In this document: positions 15,428-23,134 of the stretch, piece by piece
Numbering within the stretch: position 1 is the stretch's first letter
How the letters are laid out: each line of letters begins with the position of its first letter
Assembly (NCBI GenBank): GCA_022826865.1
Contig: JAJDUC010000018.1
Span: forward strand, 1 to 39,333
Reading direction: 5' to 3'
Source: Anaerolineae bacterium
Lineage (GTDB): Bacteria > Chloroflexota > Anaerolineae > Aggregatilineales > Phototrophicaceae
Length of the DNA: 39,333 nt
The notes under the pieces: model-generated
Database searches by the model: none
What the model was told of the DNA's origin: nothing
Seen by the model: only the letters and a program-made list of their open reading frames with translations
Position numbers and translations under genes: made by a program

Positions 15428-15619
15428 GCGCAACAGTTACTGTATCAAAGTCGGTTGAATTTCTTCAAATACCGACGATTTGGTAGGGGCGACTGACGGG
15501 CTGTGTCCACGCGCCCCGGTGAGTCGCCCAGTTTCGATTCTGTTCGTACCCATCGGGCGATCCACCGGATCGCCCCTACCAGACTATTTCAACAGAAATG
15601 GATACACTACCGCGCAACA
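15428..15619 (+). mobile_element. MITE-like element A, copy 2, complete with 8-bp target duplication
   Basis: The element spans 15436-15611 (176 bp). Its left end GTTACTGTATCAAAG and inverted right end GGTAGTGTATCC form imperfect terminal inverted repeats. It is flanked by a perfect direct repeat GCGCAACA (15428-15435 and 15612-15619), the mark of transposition with an 8-bp target duplication. It has no coding capacity but contains three stem-loops: TCGGT...ACCGA near the left end, GGGCGACT/AGTCGCCC, and GGGCGATCC/GGATCGCCC. The end sequence and 8-bp duplication resemble IS6-family elements, so it may be mobilised by such a transposase elsewhere in the genome; that part is inference. Confidence 0.85.
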
Positions 15620-15632
15620 TCCCCGCCCAGGT

Positions 15633-15662
15633 TTGGGAAATGGCATGCCGATACGGTATCAT
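15633..15662 (+). promoter_or_regulatory. Possible promoter for the amidohydrolase gene
   Basis: TTGGGA (15633-15638) and TATCAT (15657-15662) are 18 bp apart, just right of repeat A copy 2 and about 50 bases before the start codon. Together with the repeat and the divergent promoter this accounts for the 369-bp gap 15342-15710. Confidence 0.4.
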
Positions 15663-15710
15663 GGGGCGGGTATTCGCCTGGCGCCATTGAACGGATTGAG
15701 GAGTGGGCAA

Positions 15711-16664
15711 ATGTATAATGGACTCGAAATCATTGACTTTCACGTGCACTTCCCGACGCGAAGAGGTTCGTTGATCGAAGGGGGACCGAATCCACGCCAG
15801 CAATATGCCGAGCGTCTGGGAGAGAAGCGGACGGCGGTCGCCCGCGAACATGCCATGCGCTACAACCGGCAATGGCGGGCGACCTGGGGCTTTGATCCGC
15901 CGGAGCGCAATACCTTCTCTGACGAAGAACAAGCCGATCGCTGGGCGAGCGAAGTCGAGAAATACGGTTTGCGGGCGGTGGGATTCGTCACCGGCGGCGG
16001 CAACCGGAACCTGGCGAACATCGTAAGCCGGCATCCGGACAAGTTCGTCGGTTTTGCCCATCATTACTTGTTCAGCGACGGCGCCGATGATGAGTTGCGC
16101 CGCGCCGCGCGCGAGGACGGGCTGAAGGGCTACAAACTCCTGGCGCCAGCGCTGGATCGCCCGGTGGAAGACGAAGCGGGCTACCCGGTCTGGGAGGCTT
16201 GCGCCGAGTTGGATATTCCGGTGCTGATTCACTTCGGCATCCTGGGCAGCGGCGGAGGCGTCGCCTGGCATGAGAATATCAATCCGCTGAAGCTGCACAA
16301 TGTGGCAAAAGACTTCCCGGAAGTGACATTCGTCGTGCCGCATTTCGGCTGCGCCTGGATCCGCGAGACGCTGCAGCTATGCTGGGCCTGCGGCAATGTA
16401 TCCATCGATACATCGGGCTCCAATCAATGGGTGAAGTGGGTCGATGGCGAATGGGATACCAAGAAGCTCTTCCGCAAGTATATGGAGACGATCGGGCCGG
16501 AGCGCATCATCTTCGGGACGGATTCGAGTTACTTTCCGCGGGGCATGGCCGAGCCCTATCTTGCGCAGCAGATTCGCGATGCGCGCGAGCTGAATTACCG
16601 CGAAGAGGATATTCAGTTGATATTCGCTGGCAACGCGGCGCGGCTCTTCAAGATCGAATTGTGA
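15711..16664 (+). CDS. Amidohydrolase 2 family (TIM-barrel metal-dependent) hydrolase or decarboxylase
   Basis: The 317-residue protein begins with the metal-binding DFHVHFP motif (H11 and H13). It also has the Amidohydro_2 pattern VLIHFGILG, VVPHFGCAW and IIFGTDSSYFPRG (catalytic/metal Asp). Family members hydrolyse or decarboxylate cyclic acids and lactones, for example in sugar-acid or aromatic-acid breakdown. The frame is open further upstream into repeat A, but ATG 15711 has GAGGAG (15698-15703) at 7-base spacing and starts the conserved domain. The gene stands alone between two copies of repeat A in the same orientation, next to sugar catabolic genes. The substrate is unknown; a role with the neighbouring isomerase and transporter is plausible. 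Confidence 0.9.
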   Translation: MYNGLEIIDFHVHFPTRRGSLIEGGPNPRQQYAERLGEKRTAVAREHAMRYNRQWRATWGFDPPERNTFSDEEQADRWASEVEKYGLRAVGFVTGGGNRNLANIVSRHPDKFVGFAHHYLFSDGADDELRRAAREDGLKGYKLLAPALDRPVEDEAGYPVWEACAELDIPVLIHFGILGSGGGVAWHENINPLKLHNVAKDFPEVTFVVPHFGCAWIRETLQLCWACGNVSIDTSGSNQWVKWVDGEWDTKKLFRKYMETIGPERIIFGTDSSYFPRGMAEPYLAQQIRDARELNYREEDIQLIFAGNAARLFKIEL

Positions 16665-16733
16665 GGAGAGCGAGATTGTCCCTTGGCCGCTCGTGCTTGA
16701 CTGGTGGATAAAAGTTCGCGCAACTGAATGTTT

Positions 16734-16886
16734 GGTACTCTATCAAAGTCGGTTGAATTTCTTCAAATACCGACGACTTGGTAGTGGCGATCCGGTGGAT
16801 CGCCCAATTTCGATCCTGTTTTATCCATCGGGCGATCCACCGGATCGCCACTACCAGACTATTTTAAGCGAAATGGATACACTACC
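16734..16886 (+). repeat. MITE-like element A, copy 3 (short variant)
   Basis: The ends are GGTACTCTATCAAAG (from 16734) and GATACACTACC (16876-16886). The outer parts match copy 2. The first internal hairpin (GGGCGACT...AGTCGCCC with its long loop) is replaced by the shorter GGCGATCCGGTGGATCGCCC, so the copy is 153 bp. The flanks GAATGTTT and GAATACCA agree only in the first four bases, so any target duplication has decayed. Confidence 0.8.
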
Positions 16887-16896
16887 GAATACCAGG

Positions 16897-17030
16897 GCAA
16901 TCGCATCAAATTTAAATTGCGCCGATAAATGACTTTTTTCCCTCAAATTATGTAATCCGTAGGGGCGTTTCGCTGAAACGCCCGCAATTTGCAGGCCATT
17001 TTAAACGGGCGTCTCACGAGACGCCCCTAC
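16897..17030 (+). repeat. Palindromic element B, copy 2
   Basis: The 72-bp core runs from GTAGGGGCG (16959) to CGCCCCTAC (17030) and forms two hairpins, GGGGCGTTTCGCTGAAACGCCC-like and GGGCGTCTCACGAGACGCCC. The left flank from about 16897 (caatcgc, then an A/T-rich stretch) is shared with copy 1. With repeat A copy 3 it fills most of the 514-bp gap between the amidohydrolase and the binding-protein gene. Confidence 0.75.
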
Positions 17031-17102
17031 TTCCGCAATTTTCGTAGCGAACCGCTCATTATGATTTTGATGCAATTGCCCTGTACCGAATACTTGTCTA
17101 AT

Positions 17103-17131
17103 TTGGAATTCGCTGGCGGATGGGTTAAAGT
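17103..17131 (+). promoter_or_regulatory. Possible promoter for the carbohydrate ABC transporter operon
   Basis: TTGGAA (17103-17108) and TAAAGT (17126-17131) are separated by 17 bp, about 48 bases before the start codon. Each box matches consensus at four of six positions, so this is tentative. Confidence 0.35.
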
Positions 17132-17178
17132 TCTGCTGAATGCAACAACAGTAAAGTGAAATGATAAGGAGTTGAAAA

Positions 17179-18474
17179 ATGCGTAAACTACTCGCAATCC
17201 TTGCGCTTGGCGTCATCGTCCTGTCGCTTGGCGCTGTCGCCGGCGCGCAGGACGACATGGTCGAAATTGAGTATTGGCAGTACAACTTCGGCGCACGCGT
17301 CGATGCGATGAACATGCTCATCGAGCAGTTTGAAGCCGAGAACCCGGGCATAAAAGTCGTACATAACAGCGACATCCCCTATGCGGATTTCCGTACCGAG
17401 CTGGCGGCTTCGGCGCCGGCCGGCGTTGGACCAGATGTCGTGACCCTGTTCTACGGTTGGATTCCGGCATTTGTGGACGCCGGATACCTTGTGCCCTTGC
17501 CGGAAGACCCATTCAGCGAAGAGTTCATTCTGGAGACCTTCTCGCCGATGGTCGCCAACTCCAAGTTCGAGGGCAGCTATTGGGCGATCCCGACGGCGGT
17601 GCGTTCCCTGGCGCTGTTCTGGAACAAGGACATCTTTGAAGCAGCCGGTCTTGATCCGGAGAGCCCGCCGGCAACCCTGGACGATGTTGTCGAAATGGCG
17701 CTCGCAACGACCGTATATGACGGTGACATGCAAGACGTCCTGAGCATCACGCAGCAAGGTCATGCGCCGGCGCTGGCATCGCAAGATCACCACTGGTTCC
17801 GCGAAGTGCTGATCCGCCAATATGGCGGCGCGCCCTACAGCGATGATGGACGCACCGTAACCTACAACAGTGAAGAGGGCTGCGCGGCCTTCTCTTGGCT
17901 GGCTGCCTTCGAGACCGAACATGTGACGGGCAGCAACGACATTCTGGATGGCGCCACCAACGCCTTTGTCAACGGTGAATCGGCGATCCATGTCGATGGC
18001 TCCTTCCGCGTCGGCACGATCGCGCGCAACAATCCCGACCTGAATTATGGTGTGGCCGAGTTGCCGGTTGGCCCAAATGGCGAGCAACACACATTTGGCT
18101 CCTACTGGACGCATGGCATTACGCGCCGCGCCAATGACGATCCGGCGCGTTTGGAAGCCGCCGTCAAATTCCTGCAGTTCATCACCACGCCGGAAGCGGG
18201 CACACTCTGGGTGAACAATGTGGGCGAGCTGCCGGCGCAGTTGTCGGCCGCGAGCGACGAGATGATTCTGGCTGACCCCATCCTGGGTCCCTTCTCCGCC
18301 GGTTTGGCCTATTCGCATGCGACCTTCTTCGTCGATGAGAGCGCGCAGCGTCAGGTCCTGATCGATGCCTTTGACAATATCCGTCTGGGCGGCATGGATC
18401 CCTGCGAAGCTCTGGATGAAGCGGCGGCATTGGAACAGGAGTTGATCGACAACTTCTGGGCCGATCGCGAATAG
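17179..18474 (+). CDS. Carbohydrate ABC transporter substrate-binding protein (family 1)
   Basis: The 431-residue exported protein has a classical signal peptide (MRKLLAILALGVIVLSLGAVAGAQ, cut near residue 24) and no lipobox cysteine. The mature part fits the MalE/UgpB-type fold, with IEYWQYNFG, LIEQFEAENPGIKV, GPDVVTLFYGWIPAFVDAGYLVPL and FWNKDIFEAAGLDP. It would capture a sugar or sugar derivative outside the membrane and deliver it to the two permeases downstream. AAGGAG (17166-17171) is 7 bases before the ATG. A strong hairpin follows the stop, probably keeping its mRNA more abundant than that of the permeases. The long open frame on the other strand (17188-18711) is a shadow. Confidence 0.93.
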   Translation: MRKLLAILALGVIVLSLGAVAGAQDDMVEIEYWQYNFGARVDAMNMLIEQFEAENPGIKVVHNSDIPYADFRTELAASAPAGVGPDVVTLFYGWIPAFVDAGYLVPLPEDPFSEEFILETFSPMVANSKFEGSYWAIPTAVRSLALFWNKDIFEAAGLDPESPPATLDDVVEMALATTVYDGDMQDVLSITQQGHAPALASQDHHWFREVLIRQYGGAPYSDDGRTVTYNSEEGCAAFSWLAAFETEHVTGSNDILDGATNAFVNGESAIHVDGSFRVGTIARNNPDLNYGVAELPVGPNGEQHTFGSYWTHGITRRANDDPARLEAAVKFLQFITTPEAGTLWVNNVGELPAQLSAASDEMILADPILGPFSAGLAYSHATFFVDESAQRQVLIDAFDNIRLGGMDPCEALDEAAALEQELIDNFWADRE

Positions 18475-18493
18475 CGCCGCCCCCACCCCCAAA

Positions 18494-18530
18494 CCCCCTC
18501 CCCCATAAAGAGGGAGGGGGCTTTTGTGTT
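18494..18530 (+). terminator. GC-rich hairpin after the binding-protein gene
   Basis: CCCCCTCCC (18494-18502) pairs with GGGAGGGGG (18512-18520) around a 9-base loop, followed by CTTTTGTGTTTT. It is probably a partial terminator or mRNA-stabilising structure inside the operon, since the permeases continue on the same strand without a clear new promoter. Confidence 0.75.
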
Positions 18531-18574
18531 TTCGCGCATTCCAAATTCCGACTCCTGTCTTTGCGGAGGAAACA

Positions 18575-18697
18575 TTGAAAGAGAAGAATGAGAACGTATA
18601 TGCAGCGGGATATAACGCCAGCCTTGCCGCTGGACGCGAGCCGCGCAACCAGACCGCGTTCGTCGTGGGTCTTATCGCTGGCCTCTTTGAAATATGA
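18575..18697 (+). CDS. Possible small protein of 40 residues between binding protein and permease
   Basis: A TTG codon at 18575 lies 5 bases after GGAGG (18565-18569) and opens a frame of 40 residues ending at TGA 18695-18697. The first permease starts 16 bp later. The predicted peptide has a charged start (KEKNENV), a Gly/Ala/Tyr centre (VYAAGYNASLAAGRE) and a short hydrophobic end (FVVGLIAGLFEI), possibly membrane-associating. The strong ribosome binding site and placement inside the operon support translation. It has no recognised family and could be chance; conservation in related genomes would settle it. Confidence 0.45.
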   Translation: MKEKNENVYAAGYNASLAAGREPRNQTAFVVGLIAGLFEI

Positions 18698-18713
18698 TGA
18701 TCTAAGGTCATAG

Positions 18714-19649
18714 ATGCAGCGCAAACATACCCGGAAATCCTCCAGTTTTCACATGACGCTCGCGCGCAAGAAAATCGTCTGGGCCTATATTTTCCTGGCG
18801 ATTCCCATCGTCTTCTTCGCTTATATCCGCATTTATCCCACGTTCTTCGCCTTTCAAATGAGCCTGCACGATTACAATCCGCTGGCGGCTGAACAGCCCT
18901 TCGTCGGCTTTGAAAACTACGAGAAGGTATACGAAGAACTAAGCAAAAGGAAATCCACCACCAAAGCGGCCTTCCGAAATACCATCAGCTATGTGGCGCT
19001 GGGTGTGCCGATTCAATTGTTCCTGGCTTTGGCGATCGCCTTGATGCTCAACGAAATCCGATTCATGAGCACGCTGTATCGGATATTGTTTTTCTTGCCA
19101 TTCGTCACCTCCACCATCGCCATCGCCTGGGTCTTCCGAATGCTGTATCAGCCGCGCTTTGGCTTGTTTAACATCATCTTGCAGCTTCTGTCTCTGCCGC
19201 AGCAGCCCTTTCTCACCCGCCCGCAACAAGCGCTGCCATCGGTGTTGGCGCTGGTCATCTGGCAGGGCATGGGCTTCGCGGTCATCATCTTTCTCGCCGG
19301 GCTGAAGCAGATTCCGCGCACTTATTACGAAGCGGCCGAGGTCGATGGCGCCAGCCGCTGGCATACCTTCCGCTTTATCACGCTGCCGCTGCTGAACCCT
19401 AGCATCGTTTATTTGCTGGTGTTGCAGACAATCTCGTTCTTGCGTATGTTCGCGCCGGTGATCGCCATGACGGAGCAAGGCCGGGGCGGGCCCTTGGACT
19501 CGACGGTGACAGTTGTGCTGCAAACCTATCGCGAGGCCTTTCAGAGCTTCAACATGGGTTATGCTTCGTCGCTCACCGTCGTGCTATTCGCAATGATATT
19601 GGGCGTCACCATCATTCAATTGTCGGTCACATCGCGACGAATCAACTGA
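18714..19649 (+). CDS. Carbohydrate ABC transporter permease (MalF/UgpA-type)
   Basis: The 311-residue inner-membrane protein has about six membrane segments, the first at about 20-42. The binding-protein-dependent permease EAA loop, which contacts the ATPase, reads YYEAAEVDGASRWHTFRFITLPLL. The N-terminal SLHDYNPL and FVGFENYEKV segment is typical of family-1 sugar permeases. It pairs with the next gene to form the channel. No ATP-binding subunit is encoded in this operon; such sugar systems often share a general ATPase such as MsmK encoded elsewhere. The start ATG 18714 has a weak TAAGG before it. Confidence 0.93.
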   Translation: MQRKHTRKSSSFHMTLARKKIVWAYIFLAIPIVFFAYIRIYPTFFAFQMSLHDYNPLAAEQPFVGFENYEKVYEELSKRKSTTKAAFRNTISYVALGVPIQLFLALAIALMLNEIRFMSTLYRILFFLPFVTSTIAIAWVFRMLYQPRFGLFNIILQLLSLPQQPFLTRPQQALPSVLALVIWQGMGFAVIIFLAGLKQIPRTYYEAAEVDGASRWHTFRFITLPLLNPSIVYLLVLQTISFLRMFAPVIAMTEQGRGGPLDSTVTVVLQTYREAFQSFNMGYASSLTVVLFAMILGVTIIQLSVTSRRIN

Positions 19650-19659
19650 GGCAAGCGCT

Positions 19660-20553
19660 GTGGAGTCGGTTACTCCTTCGAACATCTTCAAAGATCGCGG
19701 CGCGGCCAGCTCGGTCGGCAGAGCCGGGCAGGATTGGAAATACAAGTTCTTTTCCTATCTATTGCTGACGATGATTTCCTTCACCATGATCGTGCCCTTC
19801 ATCTGGATGCTTTCCACATCCTTCAAGCCGGAAAAAGAGATTCTGCGGCGGAATGTTTTCCCGGTCGAGCCAACCCTGGAAAACTACAACGAAGTGGTTT
19901 ACAGAACTGATTTGCCGCTCTGGTACAAGAATTCCTTTATCGTCGCGGTGCTAAGCACCGTCAGCGTCGCCTTCTTCGATGCCCTGGCCGGTTTTGTCTT
20001 CGCCAAATACGAATTCCCCGGCAAGCGGCCGATATTCATCCTGTTTCTCACCTCGCTGATGGTGCCGACGGAGATGCTGCTTATCCCCTGGTTTATCATG
20101 TCGTCCAATCCGCCCATCGGCGGAACCTGGGTTGATACCTATTGGGGCATTGCTTTTCCCGGCGTGATCACGGCGGCAGGTATTTTTCTCATGCGACAAT
20201 TCATGCAGGGCGTCCCGGACGAGTTGCTGGATGCCGGCCGCATTGATGGCGTGAGCGAATTCGGCTTGTTCTGGCGGGTGGCGGTGCCCTTGAGCCTGCC
20301 GGCAATCGGCGCCCTGTGCATCTTTAACTTCCTGGGCAACTGGAATGCCTTCATTTGGCCGCTTATCGCCACCACGCGCAGCGAAATGTTCACCCTGCCG
20401 GTGGGCATTCAACAATTCTCGTCTGAAGCTGATACACCCTGGAATCTGATCATGACCGGCGCCTCGCTTTCCGTTTTGCCGCTCTTGATCGTGGTCATCA
20501 TCTTTCAGCGCTACATCATTGAGGGGATCGCCTTGACGGGTCTCAAGGGCTAG
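19660..20553 (+). CDS. Carbohydrate ABC transporter permease (MalG/UgpE-type)
   Basis: The 297-residue polytopic protein shows the hallmarks of the second sugar permease: IPFIWMLSTSFK-like VPFIWMLSTSFKPEKEI after the first membrane segment, and the EAA loop ELLDAGRIDGVSEFGLFWRVAVPLSLPAIGAL. The GTG start at 19660 follows GAGG and lies 10 bp after the previous stop. Three bases separate its stop from the lyase gene, so the four genes from the binding protein on form one unit. Substrate specificity is set by the binding protein and is unknown. Confidence 0.92.
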   Translation: MESVTPSNIFKDRGAASSVGRAGQDWKYKFFSYLLLTMISFTMIVPFIWMLSTSFKPEKEILRRNVFPVEPTLENYNEVVYRTDLPLWYKNSFIVAVLSTVSVAFFDALAGFVFAKYEFPGKRPIFILFLTSLMVPTEMLLIPWFIMSSNPPIGGTWVDTYWGIAFPGVITAAGIFLMRQFMQGVPDELLDAGRIDGVSEFGLFWRVAVPLSLPAIGALCIFNFLGNWNAFIWPLIATTRSEMFTLPVGIQQFSSEADTPWNLIMTGASLSVLPLLIVVIIFQRYIIEGIALTGLKG

Positions 20554-20556
20554 AGC

Positions 20557-22044
20557 ATGTCGGGCGCGCCCTCCGCTTTTCCCCATCCTCTATACGACAA
20601 GTATGTGCTGAAGCCCTTTTACGAGGACGCCAAGGCCTATTATTACGCCCCGATGCTGGCTGCTAATCGGGCGCATGTTGTTATGCTCCGGCATTGCCAA
20701 ATCATCACGCGGGAGAACGCGACGGCGCTGCTCAAGGCGCTGCAGCAAGTCGAAGACATGGGACTTGACGAATTGACCTACCAGTCGGGCGTTGAAGACC
20801 TATTCTTCGCGATGGAAGGCAAGCTGATCGAAATGGCGGGCGCCGCCTATGGCGGCAACCTGCAACTGGGGCGCAGCCGCAACGACCTCGGATATGCGCT
20901 CACGCGGCTGGCGTTGCGCCCGGCAATGCTGAACGCGGCCGAAGATCTGCTGGCTCTCCGCAAGAGTCTGCACGCTTTCGCCCGTGAACATCTCGAAACT
21001 TTGATGCCGGGTTATACGCATACCCAGCCGGCGCAACCGACAACAATGGCGCACTATATCGCCGGCCTTCTGTCCAGCCTGCAGCGCGATTCGGCGCGTA
21101 TCCGCTTCGCCTTCCAAACCAATAATCAGAGCCCGCTCGGCGCTGCCGCCTTGACCGGGACCGGCTTTCCCATTGACCGACATCTCAGCGCGCGTTTGCT
21201 GGGCTTTGACGATATCCTGCATAGCACGTATGACTCTATCGGCGCCTCGGACAATCTCACCGATGTCGCCAGCGCGCTCGCCACGCTCGGCGTCAATCTT
21301 TCACGCTTTAGCAAAGACATGCTGTTCTGGGCGACACAGGAGAGCGGCGCAATCCGCCTCGACAACAGCTTTATCCAAATTAGCTCAATCATGCCGCAGA
21401 AGCGCAACCCGGTCGCGCTGGAACATATACGGGCCAGGATCAGCCGCATGATCGCGCTGTCGCAAGGCATTGTGATTCAGTGCCACAATATTCCCTATGG
21501 CGATACGCAGGATATTGAAGACGAACTGATTCCGCCGCTCTTCGGCGCGCTCGAAGCAGCGCGCGCCATCCTGCAGCTATATCGCGCTGTGATTGACACT
21601 CTGGAAGTTAATGTCGAACATCTGCGTCAACGGGCGGCGGCCGGTTTCACTACCGTGACTGAACTTGCGGATACATTGGTTCGTGAATGCGACTTGCCCT
21701 TCCGCGAGGCGCACACAATCGTCTCCGCCTTGATAAGCCAGGCGCTGGAGCAGGGCCTCGCCCCGAGCGATTTGACCGCGGACATGCTGGCTGCGGCCGC
21801 CGCTGGCCAGTTGGGCATTGAGCTGAGCCTCGACGAAGCGCTCTTCAAGCGGGCGCTTGATCCGCGCGCCTTCATTGATGCGCGTGACCTGCCGGGTGGC
21901 GCCGCCCCGCGCGCTACAGCGGCAGTGCTGGACTTGCAGAATGAATCCATTGCGGCCGATGGGCGCTGGCTGGAAACTGTGCATGCCTCGCTGGCCGCAG
22001 CCGAGCGGCAATTGCGGGCTGCGGTCCAGGAATTGATGGCTTGA
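20557..22044 (+). CDS. Argininosuccinate lyase (ArgH)-family lyase, probably a paralogue with a different substrate
   Basis: The 495-residue enzyme belongs to the fumarase/aspartase superfamily, ArgH branch. It has GRSRND, MPGYTHTQPAQPTTMAHY, and the mobile active-site loop SSIMPQKRNP (about 278-287) whose serine is the catalytic base. True ArgH releases fumarate from argininosuccinate in arginine synthesis. Here the usual N-terminal WGGRF is missing and HTGRSRNDQ reads QLGRSRNDL. The gene is the last member of a sugar-type ABC operon (3-bp gap), not an arginine cluster. It may therefore cleave an imported N-succinyl or aspartate-linked compound, as known ArgH-like lyases such as EDDS lyase do. 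Fold and chemistry are firm; the substrate is inference. Confidence 0.85.
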   Translation: MSGAPSAFPHPLYDKYVLKPFYEDAKAYYYAPMLAANRAHVVMLRHCQIITRENATALLKALQQVEDMGLDELTYQSGVEDLFFAMEGKLIEMAGAAYGGNLQLGRSRNDLGYALTRLALRPAMLNAAEDLLALRKSLHAFAREHLETLMPGYTHTQPAQPTTMAHYIAGLLSSLQRDSARIRFAFQTNNQSPLGAAALTGTGFPIDRHLSARLLGFDDILHSTYDSIGASDNLTDVASALATLGVNLSRFSKDMLFWATQESGAIRLDNSFIQISSIMPQKRNPVALEHIRARISRMIALSQGIVIQCHNIPYGDTQDIEDELIPPLFGALEAARAILQLYRAVIDTLEVNVEHLRQRAAAGFTTVTELADTLVRECDLPFREAHTIVSALISQALEQGLAPSDLTADMLAAAAAGQLGIELSLDEALFKRALDPRAFIDARDLPGGAAPRATAAVLDLQNESIAADGRWLETVHASLAAAERQLRAAVQELMA

Positions 22045-22092
22045 TTTCTGCTGTCGGCCCGCAGGACGAGGATACCGTGCGGATTTGCGCAG

Positions 22093-22767
22093 CTAGCCTT
22101 CTTCCGCAACCTCGGCCGTCGGGTCCGGATCGTTAATATCTGATTCGCCTTCAAGCGTCATCAAGTAGGCGACGATATCGAATATCTCCAAGTCGCCGTA
22201 GATCTCGGCCCAATTTTGCGGCATGAGCTCGGGGTCAAATCCCTCAACGATATAAGCCTTGGGATCGATGATGGATTCGTAAATGTACTCGGCGGCGCTC
22301 TTTCCCTCCACCCGGGTTAGAGCGCGATCCTTCACATTCAGCAGGCCGGGCCCAAGGTTGGTCTTCTCGCTGTCGGGCAGGTGACAATTGGCGCATGAAT
22401 AATTTGCCGCGTCCTGGAAAGTTTCAAAAAGGACCTTGCCGCGCTCGACATTGCGGACGGCAACCAAACGGTCTATCGGCGACAGAACCGGCTCGGCAGT
22501 GGGCTCAGGCCTTGCGGTGGGTACGGCGGTTGGCAGCGCTGTCGGTTCTGGAATTGGCGTATCGGTCGGGGGGATGGGCGTCGCGGCAGGCGGCATGGTC
22601 GGCGTCGATTCCGGCAACCTTTCGGCAACTTCCACAGATGTTGCCGTCGCTTCTTGCATGACGGGACTTGCCAGCGTACCGCATCCCACCGCGGCCAGCG
22701 CCAAAATGATACCGGCAAGATGTTTCAGTCCGCCGACCACCGAGTTTCCGCTTCGCATAGCGATCAT
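22093..22767 (-). CDS. Lipid-anchored monohaem cytochrome c with Pro/Thr-rich linker
   Basis: The 224-residue protein starts with a signal segment ending in AAVGC (C29, a probable lipoprotein cysteine). A Pro/Thr/Glu-rich linker of about 60 residues (35-95; PTPIPP-like runs) probably spans cell-wall space. The cytochrome c domain has CANCH (C125, C128, H129) and a likely methionine sixth ligand in LMPQNW (M182). The C-terminal tail is acidic. It would carry electrons on the outer face of the membrane. It is convergent with the lyase operon and transcribed alone; no oxidase genes are adjacent. An alternative start is the ATG three codons in. Confidence 0.85.
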   Translation of the reverse strand: MIAMRSGNSVVGGLKHLAGIILALAAVGCGTLASPVMQEATATSVEVAERLPESTPTMPPAATPIPPTDTPIPEPTALPTAVPTARPEPTAEPVLSPIDRLVAVRNVERGKVLFETFQDAANYSCANCHLPDSEKTNLGPGLLNVKDRALTRVEGKSAAEYIYESIIDPKAYIVEGFDPELMPQNWAEIYGDLEIFDIVAYLMTLEGESDINDPDPTAEVAEEG

Positions 22768-23058
22768 CCATCACATCCTGTACGAGTTCGAGAAATCTAT
22801 CACAAATTGCAGATCGACAACATTATCGCAAAACGGGCAAGAAGTTTGTAGGGGAATCAACCGGGCGCGGCCCTCGAGCTTGCGTGGCGGGTTCCGGCTC
22901 TAAATGAAAAATGACAGTTATTTTTTTGTTTGAAATGGGCGTCGCCGATTGGCTATGACTGGAGTGAAAATAGCCTTGTATTTGTGTCGCAGAGCGCCTG
23001 TATGGTCAATTTAATTCTCAGGAAGTTTTATCTTGTAGATTTCGAGCGGGCAAGACGA

Positions 23059-23086
23059 TTGTGATAGACTATAGGGGATGTAATGT
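23059..23086 (+). promoter_or_regulatory. Possible promoter for the peptide-type ABC operon
   Basis: TTGTGA (23059-23064) and TAATGT (23081-23086) are 16 bp apart, about 50 bases before the start codon. The surrounding gap 22768-23134, between divergent genes, is A/T-richer than its neighbours and must hold both promoters. No RNA gene or repeat was recognised in it. Confidence 0.3.
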
Positions 23087-23134
23087 CATTTTCAGCCAAG
23101 TGATCAGACGCTATTGAAAGGATTGTATATCATC

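Noticed and set aside
149..16887. CRISPR array made of the recurring palindromes
   Set aside because: There are only two or three dispersed copies, with no regular repeat-spacer pattern and no cas genes.
17188..18711. 507-codon open frame on the - strand opposite the carbohydrate-binding protein gene
   Set aside because: It mirrors a well-supported gene with a signal peptide and family motifs; its translation is low-complexity and matches no family. It arises from codon bias on the coding strand.
22045..22092. Hairpin CCGCA...TGCGG between the lyase and cytochrome genes as a terminator
   Set aside because: The stem is only 5 bp, has a long loop and lacks a T-run.
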